Source: Meridianimarinicoccus sp044221805
GTDB taxonomy: Bacteria > Pseudomonadota > Alphaproteobacteria > Rhodobacterales > Rhodobacteraceae
DNA length: 64,000 bases
Reading direction: 5' to 3'
Assembly (NCBI GenBank): GCA_044221805.1
Contig: JBGAOK010000004.1
Span: 10,943 to 74,942 of the forward strand
Below are positions 41,324 through 50,900 of the stretch, piece by piece (the first letter of the stretch is position 1; the number at the start of each line of letters is the position of its first letter). The notes under the pieces were generated by a model. That model searched no databases, was not told where the DNA came from, and saw only the letters and a program-made list of their open reading frames with translations. A program made the position numbers and the translations under genes.

Positions 41324-44300
41324 CCGCCGAGGCCCGGCGCCTGCCGTATCCCGGCCTGCGTGCCTTCAACCGAGACGAATCCGACCTGTTCTTTGGCCGG
41401 GACACCGCGATTTCGGACATGATCGCAAGCCTTGCACGCACCCGGTTCCTGGCAGTCCTGGGGTCCTCGGGGACGGGAAAGTCCTCGGTGGTCAAGACCG
41501 GATTGTTCGACGGGCTCGAGCTTGGCTTCCATCCCGCCGGCTCGAACTGGCGGTTTGCCGTCATGGTCCCGGGCGGGCGGCCGATCCGTAACCTGGCCGC
41601 TGCGCTTCTGGACCTGTCGGGCGGGGACTCGCTGGCAGCGGAGAAGCTGGAGGACCTGAATGCCCTTGAATGGTTCCTGCGCCGGGGGCCGCGCTCGCTG
41701 GTCGAATGGATGGCCGCCGGGCATCTGCCACCGGACACGCATCTTCTGGTTCTCGTCGACCAGTTCGAGGAGCTATTTCGTTTCGCCAGCTATGACAGTC
41801 GCGAGACCGCCGAAGCCTTCGTCAAGCTCCTGATCCAGGCGAGCGAGGAGCCGCAGTCGCGGGTGAGTGTGGTCCTGACCATGCGGTCCGAGTTTCTCGG
41901 GGCGTGCTCGCTGATCCCGGGCCTGGCCGAGAGGATCAACCGGGGCTTCTACCTGACACCGCGAATGACACGCGACGAATGCCGACTGGCCATCGTCGGC
42001 CCGGCCCGGATGGTGGGGGCCGAGCTCGAACCGGCGCTGCTGAACCAGATCCTGAATGATCTCGCCGGTTTCGCACCCTGGGGCGAGGATGCCTCGGCCG
42101 ACCAGCTCAGGTCGCTGTCGCGGCGGGCTGACCAGTTGCCGGTGATGCAGCATCTGCTCAACCGGATGTGGCAACGCGCGGCACAGGCCGGCAGCGCACC
42201 GGTGCGCCTGGCGCTGGAAGACTACGCGGTCATCGGCGGGCTCAAGGGCGCACTCGATTCCCATGGCGAAGAGATCATGGCCGGCCTCGACGAAGGCCAG
42301 CGGGCCATCGTGCCGAAGCTGTTCCGCGCCATGGTCGACGGCGCGTCAGTGGCGACCGCGACCCGCCGGGCGGTCCGGCTTGGCGATCTGGCCGAGGAGA
42401 TCAGCGTCCCCAGTGGCGACCTGGTGCCGATCGTCGAGGCCTTCCGCGCGCCATCGGCAAGCTTCCTGCGGCCAGAACCGCCGGCCCCGCTGACCGCGGA
42501 CACAATCCTCGACATCAGCCACGAGAGCCTGATCCGGCAATGGTCCCGCTTCACCGGCTGGATGAACGAGGAAGCCCGAGCGGCCAGTTCCCTGCGCCGC
42601 CTCGGGAACGCCGAGGCGCGGTTCCGCAGCGGCGAAGGCGACCTCCTTGCCGGTCTCGATCTTGCGAACCTGTCGGACTGGTGGCGCAACGACCGCCCGA
42701 ACCCGGTGTGGGCGAACCGTTACGGCCAGGACTTTGCCGCCCTTGAGGCGTTTCTCGAACGAAGCGAACAGGCTGCGCAGGAGCGGAGCAGGGCCGCCAC
42801 CGCGGCTCAGCGCCGGTTCAACAGACGGATGATGGGCCTTCTGGGCCTGACTACGGCGCTCGCCCTAGTTGCCGGGGGGCTTTACTTCGATGGACACACC
42901 CAACGGATCAAGGCCGAGGAGAGCTTCGCGCGTTTTATCGGAGCCATCGAGGCGCTGGCGATCGACCAGGTGGAACGGCTGGACGGCAACCAGTCGATCC
43001 CGGCGCAATCCAAGCTCGACCTGATCGGCGATACCGAACGGGTCCTCTCGACGCTGGCCGGCGCCGTGGACCATCAGGACAGCATGGCCCGCCAGCAGAT
43101 CGAGTTTCACGTCGCCGCGGTCGAGACCTTGCTGGATCTCGGCTACAAGGACCAGGCCCTGAGCCATGCCAACCGGCTGGTCGATCAGGTCGGCCGCGCC
43201 GCCGACCTGCCGTCCGGGGACGGTCTGCGCGCTGCGCTCGGTCTCGCCGCCGCCTATGCCGAGGTCCAGGATGCGGATGCCTCGCGCCGCTGGGCGGCGG
43301 CAGCCGCCGACCAGATCGAAGCATCCGCAGCGGCGCCGGTCGACGCGATGCTCGACGAGGCGCGGCTGCTGCGGATTCAGTCACGACTCGCCCAGTCGTC
43401 GCGGGACCATGCGGGCGTGATCGCCGCGGCCGATGCGCTCTGGGCCGGCTTCGAGGACCTCGATCCGCTGCGCTCCGAAGCCGACGCCGATCCCGACGAT
43501 CCGTCCGGGGGCACGGCAACCACGCTGCAGATTGCCCGGGCGTCCTTCGCCGCATCGATCGACGCGGCCACGGCGCTGAGCGCCCTCGATCTCGACTCCC
43601 GCGAGGGGATGATGCCTGCCGCCTATGTTGCGCGGGCGTCGCAGGCCGATCGGGCGATGAGCAGACTTGCGCCTGCCGACAACCGGCAGATCCGGCACCG
43701 GGAGGTGCAGCTTCGCCTGGCCGAGGCGAAAATTGAACGGCGCGACAATCCCGGCGCGTTGCGCGCTTTCGAGCTGTCATCGACGGCTGTCGATCTCGCC
43801 ACCGATCTGGCAGCCGAGGATCCGAGCCACATCCTTTACAAGGAAGACCTTGTGAAGGCGCTGATCGCGCGGTCGGGCGTGGCGGCTGAAAGCGGAAACC
43901 TGCCGCAGGCCCGGGCGGATGCCGAGGCTGCGCTGGCGCTTCTGGCCGATCTGCGGCTTCTGGGGCTGTCGGATTTCGACCGGATTGCCCACGAACATCT
44001 GGCCCTTCATGCCCTGTGGATGTCCCTGGACCCGAGCGAGGACGCTGTCGAACGGGCACTGGCGCGGGCCCGGCTGCGGTCGCTGATCAGCCAGGGTGAA
44101 CGGGGTCCCGCGGCCCTGAGTGCCGATCTTGCCGAAGCCCGGCTCTATGCGCTGTTGCAGGGGCCAGACTCGGGTCTGGCCGCGGCACAGGCGGCGGAGG
44201 ACTACCTTGCCCTGGGCCGGGTGGTGCTGGACGGTTTCCCCACCCTGACGCCGACCGGCGAACCGGACTATTTCGGCCTGTCGTTGCGCTACTACGCCCA

Positions 44301-46188
44301 TGTCTCGCTGCTCGGTCTCCCGGTCCGTCAGGTCGGCCGGGATAGGTGGTTCGCGCTGCACGACCAGGCCGTGTCCGAAGCGCGCCGGCTTGTCGATCTG
44401 GCACCGGGCGTCAGGGACAACCAGGCCAACCTGGCCCTGCTGATGTTCAAGGCCGGCCTGGCACATGGCGCCCTCGGTGAGACGGCGCCGCGTCGCGCCG
44501 CCTATCTCGCGGCGCTGGAGCATGCCCTGGCGGCATTGCAGCTGGATCCGGAATACCAGCCTGGCTTCGCGAACGCGCTGCGCTATGCCGCGGCCTATGC
44601 GGCGGCCAGCAGCCCGCCCCTGTCCGGGCCTGAGCTTGCCACGCTGGACGCCTATATCGAAACGGTGGTGGCCGCGCCCCGGAACCAGGCGATGCTGTTC
44701 CGTGCGCAAGACGATGCCGGGCTGCTTCGACAGGCACTGGAGCAGCTGATCGGGCCGAACGGCGCGCCACCCGCCGCGCTGCCGGGGGCGGCGCCCGAGG
44801 CCCTCGTGGCCGAGCTCGACGCGGCTTTGATCGCGGCGCAGGCGCAGGCCCTGGCAGACCCGGTGCTGCACGGTCAGGCCCTGCGGGACGGCCTCGGCCG
44901 GGCCGGCACTGGTCAGGACATGCTGCGGGCGCTGCGCAGTATCGAGATCGGAAAATGGACCGACAGCGGCGTCGACGGGCTGGGATGGGCCTGGCCGCCG
45001 CTTCTGCCGGGGGTCTGGCAGGTGCTGGACGGTGCGGAATTTGACGCCACGCTGGCCATGATCCAGAACGCCGCGCCCGGCCTGCCGGCGACCCCGATCC
45101 AGTACATCCGGCAGATTCCGCTGGGGTTCTATCGCGATGGCCGTCTGGTCGAGGCGCAGTTCGGCGTGGGTGCCGGTTCTGCCATCCGCAGCTTCCTGGT
45201 GATCGACGGGCAAAGGGTCTTTGCCCTTGACGGTCAGATCGGCGCGATCGACGCGGCGAACGCGGCCGGCGCCCTGACCATCACCGATGCTGCCGCCGCC
45301 GGCCAGTACCTGATGTTCCTGACCCACCACGTCGAAGGCGGGGACGGCCCGTTCCTGATCGTCGAGCATGTGGACGACATTCCCTGGAAACGCGATGCGC
45401 CGGTCACCCGGATCGAGGACACCCAGCGGTTCCTGCGCCCGTTTCTGGTCTGGGAAGACCCGGAAAGGTCCGGCGTCTGGCGGGCCACGGCGTCGGTTCT
45501 GCACGGCGGCTCGATCTTCCATGCCGGCATCAGCGTCACCCGGGACGGGAAGCTGGACTTCCGGGGCGACGCCAAACTGGCTTCCGGCCTGCCCGTTCGC
45601 GGCCACGGCGTGTCGGATCGCGCTACGGGCGAGGAACGCCTCGATCTGCCTGTCCGCCCGGTCGACCTGGCCCGGCTTGGCACCATCGCGGCCGGCGACA
45701 TCGGTGCCGAAGCTGCGGCAGTGGTTGCCCGAAGCGCGGCGCTTCCCCCAGAAGCGGGGGATCCGCTGCGCGCGCAATATGCTGAACTGCTGCTTGGTGC
45801 CGAGGCTCGGGCGACGGTGGCCGATTATCCCCGTGTGCTTGCGGATCTCGCCGACAGCATGCTCCGGATGAACGCGAGTGCCGACGTGGCCCTTAACCTG
45901 GCGCGGCAGGCGCGGGCCGAGCTCCCCGACGATCCCGGCCTTGCCGGAACCCTCGGCTGGGCCCTGGTCCGCACCGGCAACCTTCAGGAAGGGCTCGACC
46001 TACTCCGGAAGGCGGTCAGTGATGCCCCGGCCGAGGCCGCGTCAGAGGCCCGCCTGGCCGAAGCGCTGCGGATGGCCGGGCAGACCGACAAGGCGCGCAT
46101 TGCGCTGGAACGGGCGCGCAACCTCGGTCCCGACACATTCTGGACGCGCTTCATCGATGACGAAGTGGCACGGCTTGCCTCCCAATGA
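41320..46188 (+). CDS. Giant nSTAND1-type NTPase with membrane span and TPR-like C-terminus
   Basis: This is a 1,622-residue protein. Residues 10-30 are the nSTAND1 entry motif (YPGLRAFNRDESDLFFGRD). Walker A is GSSGTGKSS (48-56) and Walker B LLVLVDQFEE with Asp147. Downstream helical and winged parts include QLPVMQHLLNRMWQRA and ILDISHESLIRQW. A single hydrophobic helix lies at about 505-524 after RRFNRRMM, which predicts the NTPase inside and the remaining 1,100 residues outside. That part has TPR-like repeats, an unassigned beta-rich region (about 1,230-1,420) and C-terminal TPRs (PGLAGTLGWALVRTGNLQEG). STAND proteins oligomerise on ligand binding. This one could pass an envelope signal to TIR (inference). 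Confidence 0.9.
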   Translation: MTAEARRLPYPGLRAFNRDESDLFFGRDTAISDMIASLARTRFLAVLGSSGTGKSSVVKTGLFDGLELGFHPAGSNWRFAVMVPGGRPIRNLAAALLDLSGGDSLAAEKLEDLNALEWFLRRGPRSLVEWMAAGHLPPDTHLLVLVDQFEELFRFASYDSRETAEAFVKLLIQASEEPQSRVSVVLTMRSEFLGACSLIPGLAERINRGFYLTPRMTRDECRLAIVGPARMVGAELEPALLNQILNDLAGFAPWGEDASADQLRSLSRRADQLPVMQHLLNRMWQRAAQAGSAPVRLALEDYAVIGGLKGALDSHGEEIMAGLDEGQRAIVPKLFRAMVDGASVATATRRAVRLGDLAEEISVPSGDLVPIVEAFRAPSASFLRPEPPAPLTADTILDISHESLIRQWSRFTGWMNEEARAASSLRRLGNAEARFRSGEGDLLAGLDLANLSDWWRNDRPNPVWANRYGQDFAALEAFLERSEQAAQERSRAATAAQRRFNRRMMGLLGLTTALALVAGGLYFDGHTQRIKAEESFARFIGAIEALAIDQVERLDGNQSIPAQSKLDLIGDTERVLSTLAGAVDHQDSMARQQIEFHVAAVETLLDLGYKDQALSHANRLVDQVGRAADLPSGDGLRAALGLAAAYAEVQDADASRRWAAAAADQIEASAAAPVDAMLDEARLLRIQSRLAQSSRDHAGVIAAADALWAGFEDLDPLRSEADADPDDPSGGTATTLQIARASFAASIDAATALSALDLDSREGMMPAAYVARASQADRAMSRLAPADNRQIRHREVQLRLAEAKIERRDNPGALRAFELSSTAVDLATDLAAEDPSHILYKEDLVKALIARSGVAAESGNLPQARADAEAALALLADLRLLGLSDFDRIAHEHLALHALWMSLDPSEDAVERALARARLRSLISQGERGPAALSADLAEARLYALLQGPDSGLAAAQAAEDYLALGRVVLDGFPTLTPTGEPDYFGLSLRYYAHVSLLGLPVRQVGRDRWFALHDQAVSEARRLVDLAPGVRDNQANLALLMFKAGLAHGALGETAPRRAAYLAALEHALAALQLDPEYQPGFANALRYAAAYAAASSPPLSGPELATLDAYIETVVAAPRNQAMLFRAQDDAGLLRQALEQLIGPNGAPPAALPGAAPEALVAELDAALIAAQAQALADPVLHGQALRDGLGRAGTGQDMLRALRSIEIGKWTDSGVDGLGWAWPPLLPGVWQVLDGAEFDATLAMIQNAAPGLPATPIQYIRQIPLGFYRDGRLVEAQFGVGAGSAIRSFLVIDGQRVFALDGQIGAIDAANAAGALTITDAAAAGQYLMFLTHHVEGGDGPFLIVEHVDDIPWKRDAPVTRIEDTQRFLRPFLVWEDPERSGVWRATASVLHGGSIFHAGISVTRDGKLDFRGDAKLASGLPVRGHGVSDRATGEERLDLPVRPVDLARLGTIAAGDIGAEAAAVVARSAALPPEAGDPLRAQYAELLLGAEARATVADYPRVLADLADSMLRMNASADVALNLARQARAELPDDPGLAGTLGWALVRTGNLQEGLDLLRKAVSDAPAEAASEARLAEALRMAGQTDKARIALERARNLGPDTFWTRFIDDEVARLASQ

Positions 46189-46263
46189 TCGCGACGGCAC
46201 GTCCCTGCGCACCCTTGCGACCGTCCTTCACCCTGTCCTTCGGTCGATCCCGCGCATTGAATC

Positions 46264-47760
46264 ATGAGTGATTTCCCGCTGTCCGAAGCTCCGGTCTATC
46301 CCCTGAAGATTGCCGTCACCGGCGCGGCGGGCGATGCCGCCGGCGCAGAGGTGATCGCGGCCCTGTCGGCGATCCGTGCAATTGTCGGCGGCGCGGTCTG
46401 CGAGGGCGCGTTCTGGATCGAAGGCCCGCCGCCACGCTGGCTGGAAGACGAAGCCCGCGCGGTCGGGTTCGGAATTGCCAGCTGGGGCCCCGAAGGCAGC
46501 GGAGATGGACGCGAACTGACCGGGCCGGCAGCCTGGCGGGGGCTCCGCCAGCTGGTCGGAGACGACCCCGATGTCCTGATCACTGTCGATGACGAGGCCG
46601 GCGTGGCCACCCATGTCTATGACCGCTTCGCGGCCAGGGTTCCCTTGGAAGACGAGGCCGCAGCTCTGATCCTGCGCAACCGGTGGCAGGGACTGGCCGA
46701 GATTGCGGCAACCGGCCGTGCCGGCGGCTCGAATCCGGCGCGGGCCGAAGGGGCCGACAGGGGCGGCCGCGCCATGCGGCCGGTGTCGTGGTTCACCTGG
46801 ATCCGGCCGGTGGTCGAGAAGATGATCCTTCTGGGATGGCGTCCCTCGGCCGGATCGGCAGGGTCCCAGCCGCCCCTTCCACCCGAGTACGAGCGACACG
46901 ATCGGCTTGCCCTGCGCTATGGCTCGGTGTTCCGGGCTGCCGGAATCTGGCGGTTCCTGCTGCCTCTGATCGCCACGCTGGGACTGTTCGTCGGCTCCTT
47001 TGCGGCCCAGCCGGCGGTCCGGATGGCCGGCTTCGGGGTCGACATCCTGGCCTGCGGGCTCGTCCTGCTGCTGGCCTGGTCGGTCCGGCGCGGCAAGTGG
47101 GCCGAACGCTACGCCATGCATCGGCGCGCGGCCGAGGCCTACCGTTTCATCGACTGCTTCGCCCAGCTCGGTGTCGCGCGAATGCTCACCCGGGCCCGGG
47201 ACGCCAAGGAGGATTGGCGCCTTGGCCAGGCTCTCAGGGCGGTCTCGCGGCGGCGACTCCTGGCCCATAACAGGATCGACACCGAGGCGGCGCGTGCCGA
47301 TCTCTTCGCGCAGCTGGAAGGTCAGATCGCCTATCATCGGGCAGCCGCGGCGCGCACGCGGACGCTGTCCGAACGGTTCGAGCGGCTGGGGACGATCACC
47401 TTCGCCGTCGGTCTGGTGCTTTCAACCTCGCGCTTCGGGGAATACCTGGTCTCGGAGTTCGTGCCCGGCCTGGGCGGACTGACCGGCCGGCCGCAGCGCC
47501 TGCTGGACCAGGCCGCGCTGATCCTTCCGGCCCTGGCAACCACGCTCTATGCGCTGAAGGACCGGAGCAGCTATGAGCGCCTGCGCCGCCACCATCAGTC
47601 GGTCATAACGGATCTGGGCGAAATCCTCGTTCGCCTGCGCCGTGCCGCCCCGTGGAGCCACGACGAGACCATGGCCATGGACGACCTTGCCGCGCTGCTG
47701 CATGCCGACCTGAAGGAGTGGCGTTCGGCGGTGCCGGACATGGCGATCACCTATTTCTGA
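46264..47760 (+). CDS. SLATT-like membrane protein (right end of island)
   Basis: This 498-residue protein has a degenerate Rossmann-like N-terminus (LKIAVTGAAGDAAGAEVIAA, DDPDVLITVDDEAGVATHVY). A helical hairpin in the membrane (about 225-280) and a second pair (about 380-440) follow. A cytoplasmic tail has the run SYERLRRHHQSVITDLGEIL. The membrane half is homologous to the protein at 26077-28068, so the island begins and ends with related genes. It follows nSTAND by 75 bases. The role as membrane effector or partner is inferred from family context. Confidence 0.72.
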   Translation: MSDFPLSEAPVYPLKIAVTGAAGDAAGAEVIAALSAIRAIVGGAVCEGAFWIEGPPPRWLEDEARAVGFGIASWGPEGSGDGRELTGPAAWRGLRQLVGDDPDVLITVDDEAGVATHVYDRFAARVPLEDEAAALILRNRWQGLAEIAATGRAGGSNPARAEGADRGGRAMRPVSWFTWIRPVVEKMILLGWRPSAGSAGSQPPLPPEYERHDRLALRYGSVFRAAGIWRFLLPLIATLGLFVGSFAAQPAVRMAGFGVDILACGLVLLLAWSVRRGKWAERYAMHRRAAEAYRFIDCFAQLGVARMLTRARDAKEDWRLGQALRAVSRRRLLAHNRIDTEAARADLFAQLEGQIAYHRAAAARTRTLSERFERLGTITFAVGLVLSTSRFGEYLVSEFVPGLGGLTGRPQRLLDQAALILPALATTLYALKDRSSYERLRRHHQSVITDLGEILVRLRRAAPWSHDETMAMDDLAALLHADLKEWRSAVPDMAITYF

Positions 47761-47762
47761 CC

Positions 47763-47797
47763 CCGCTGGCCGCCGGCAGGGCCGCTTCCGCCAGCGG
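47763..47797 (+). terminator. Possible hairpin after the right arm
   Basis: CCGCTGGC (47763-47770) pairs with GCCAGCGG (47790-47797) across a 19-base GC-rich loop, directly after the island's last stop codon. There is no T run, so it is only a candidate. Confidence 0.35.
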
Positions 47798-47935
47798 CTT
47801 CGGTCCTGACAGGCCCGTCCCCGTCGGCGGGTCCGGCGGTCCGGGGTGACGTGGTGCTTGACGGAACCGGGGTGGAGGCATCGTATCCCGACAGGCCTCG
47901 TTACAGGCCCCGTTCGACTCTACAGGACACCTCGC

Positions 47936-50900
47936 ATGCCTTGCCGTCCGTCCGGCCCCGTGCCGTCGTTCCGTTTCCTCCTGCGTAAGTGCAAGTCGGG
48001 CACAAGGGCGGCTTTCCGGCCCGTCCTGCCCGCCCTGACTGTCCTTTTCGGCCTGCTGGCCGCGGCACCGCTTGCGGCCGACGGGGCCGGGCCGGTGCCG
48101 CCGCGCCGGGTGGTGGCCGAGGCCGGCACCGACTTCTATGGCGGCGACATCCGGTCGATCTACGGCACCTCGCTGGAGCTGTGCCGCACCATCTGCCTCG
48201 ATTCCGCCGAATGCGGCGCCTTCACCTTCAACCTGAAGTCCAATGCCTGCTTCCTGAAATCCGGCGTCACCGACCGGGCGCCCTTCGCCAATGCGCTGTC
48301 GGCCGTGATGGTCGAGACCGCGCCGGGCACGTTGGCGCTGGCTGCCACACGGGCCGCCGATCTTGCCTTCCTGCCGTCGATGTATCTGGACGCCGCCCGC
48401 GCCGCCGCGCTGGACGGGGCGGCGCATCCCGCGAACGGGCTGGACGCGCAGGGGCTGGCCGACCGGGCCACCGTCGCGCTGGCCGATGGCAACCCGCTGG
48501 CCGCGCTGGACGCGCTGCAGGCGCTGGCGATCGCGGCGGATGCGGGGACCGACTGGCTGGCGGTGGCCGATGTCGCCGGCTCGGTCCGGTCCGAGGATTA
48601 CGAGGTGCAGAACCGGGTCCGGACGCTGGCGGTGGCGGCGGCGGCGAACGCCTATCTGCGCGCCTCCGATGACGCCCTGCGCGGCCGCGCAGCCCGGACC
48701 CTTGGCACGGCGCTCGAGGCCGCCGGCTATGGAAGGCCGGCCCTGTCGGCGTTGCGGCTCGCGGCGGCAGTCACACCCGGGGCGGAACTCGATGCCGAGG
48801 TGAGCCGGCTGCAGGGGCTTTACGGCTTCCGGCTGCTCGACCGGCAGGTCGAGTCCGAATCCCTCGCCCCCCGGGCCTGCTTCGAGTTTTCCGAGGACCT
48901 GGCGCCGGGCGGGGTGGACTATGCCGATTTCGTCCGCATCGAGGGCGGCAGCTTCCCGGTCGAGGCGAAGGACCGCCGGATCTGCGTCGAAGGCCTGAGC
49001 CATGGCGCCAGCTATGGCGTCATCCTGCGCGCCGGCCTGCCCTCGGCAGCGGGCGAGACCCTGCCGGCCTCGGTCACCCAGGAGATCTATGTCCGCGACC
49101 GCAGCCCGGCGGTGCGCTTCCTCGGCCGTGCCTATGTTCTGCCGAAATCCCCCGATGCGGCGATCCCGGTCAGTTCGGTCAACGTCGCCGAGGTCGCGCT
49201 CAAGGTGTTCCGGGTCGGCCAGCGCAACGTGGCCTCGGTGATCCGAGACGGCGGCTTCGGTCGCGCCCTGTCCGGCTATGGTGAGGCACAGCTCGCCGAC
49301 CAGTTGGGTGTCGAGGTCTGGGCCGGCACCGGCACCGTCGCGCCCGAGCTGAACCGCGACGTGGTGACGGCGTTGCCGCTGGGCCCGGCGGTCGCCGGGC
49401 TGGAGCCGGGGCTCTATGCCCTGACCGCCCGGGTGGCCGGCGCCGTGCCCGACGAGGGCGAGACGGTCCCGACCCAGTGGTTCGTGGTCACCGACCTGGG
49501 CCTGGCCACGCTGAAGGGCGCCGACGGGCTGCATGTGTTCCTGCGCGCACTCGGCTCGGCCGAGGCGCGGCCGGGGGTCGAGCTGCGGCTGCTCGCGCGC
49601 AACAACGAGGTACTGGGCACCGCGACCACCGATGCCGATGGCCATGCGCGCTTCGATCCGGGCCTGCTGCGCGGCAAGGGCGGTGCCGAGGCGGCGCTGG
49701 TCACCGCCGAGACGGCAGGGGATTTCGTCTTCCTCGATCTGGGCGAGCCGGGGTTCGACCTGTCCGACCGCGGCGTCGTGGGCCGCCCGGCGCCGCCGCC
49801 GGTGGATGTCTTCGTCGCCACCGAACGCGGCGCCTATCGCCCCGGCGAGACGGTCTTCGCCACCATCCTGGCCCGCACCACCGAGGTGGCCGCGATCGAC
49901 GGCCTTCCGCTGACCGCGATCGTCACCCGCCCGGACGGCGTGGAACATGCCCGCCTGACCCTGCCCGATCAGGGCGCCGGCGGTCGGGCGCTGAGCCTGC
50001 CGCTCGACCCCGATGCCACAAGGGGCGGCTGGAAGCTGGCGATCCACACCGACCCCAAGGCGCCGCCGCTGGCGACCGCGGGCTTCCTGGTCGAGGATTT
50101 CGTGCCCGAGCGGGTGGCGCTGGACCTGTTCCTGCCCGAAGGCCCGGTGGACCCCGCCACGGGGGCCGAGCTGTCGGTGCGGGCCGATTACCTCTACGGC
50201 GCGCCGGGCGCCGATCTGGCGCTGGAAGGCGAGGTCACCCTGGGTCTTGCCCGGTCGGTGCCGGGCTTCCCGGGCTATGTCTTCGGCCGCGAGGACGAGC
50301 CGTTCCAGTCGGGCTATCTTGCGCTGCCCGCCGGCCTGACCACCGCCGCCGACGGCACCGCCCGGATCGCGCTGGCCCTGCCGCCCTTCGGCCCGGTCAG
50401 CCGCCCGGTCGAGATGACCGCGACCCTGCGCGCCAGCGACGGGTCGGGGCGCCCGGTGGAACGCAGCCTGACCCGGCCGGTGCTGCCCGCCGCGCCGCTG
50501 ATCGGGGTGAAGCCCCTGTTCGACGGCGCGGTCGACGAAGGCGGCACCGCAGGGCTGGAACTGATCGCGCTGGACCCGGCTCTGGCGCGCGCCGACCTCG
50601 GCCCGCTGGACTGGACCCTGTCGCGGGTGGACAACTCGTATCTGTGGTACGAGGTGGACGGCAACTGGACCTATGAACCGGTCACCCGGCGCGAGCGCGT
50701 TGCCAGCGGCAGCGTCATCCTGACCAGGGGCGCGCCGGCGCGGCTTGACTTGCCGGTGGGCTGGGGCCGCTACGAGTTCGAGATCGCCGCCACCGACCCG
50801 CGCTTCGAGGGGCGCTATATCGCCACCAGCCTCGGCTTCTCGGCCGGCTGGTACGCGGCCGGAGGCGCCCCGGACACGCCCGACTTTCTCGACGTGAGCC

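Noticed and set aside
26077..47760. CBASS, type III CRISPR-caspase or retron system
   Set aside because: No CD-NTase, Cas, reverse transcriptase or Cap2/Cap3 gene is present; the island shares effector families only.
25902..47935. Mobile element borders for the island
   Set aside because: No integrase, transposase, tRNA or matching direct repeats were seen at 25902-26076 or 47761-47935, and base composition does not visibly change.
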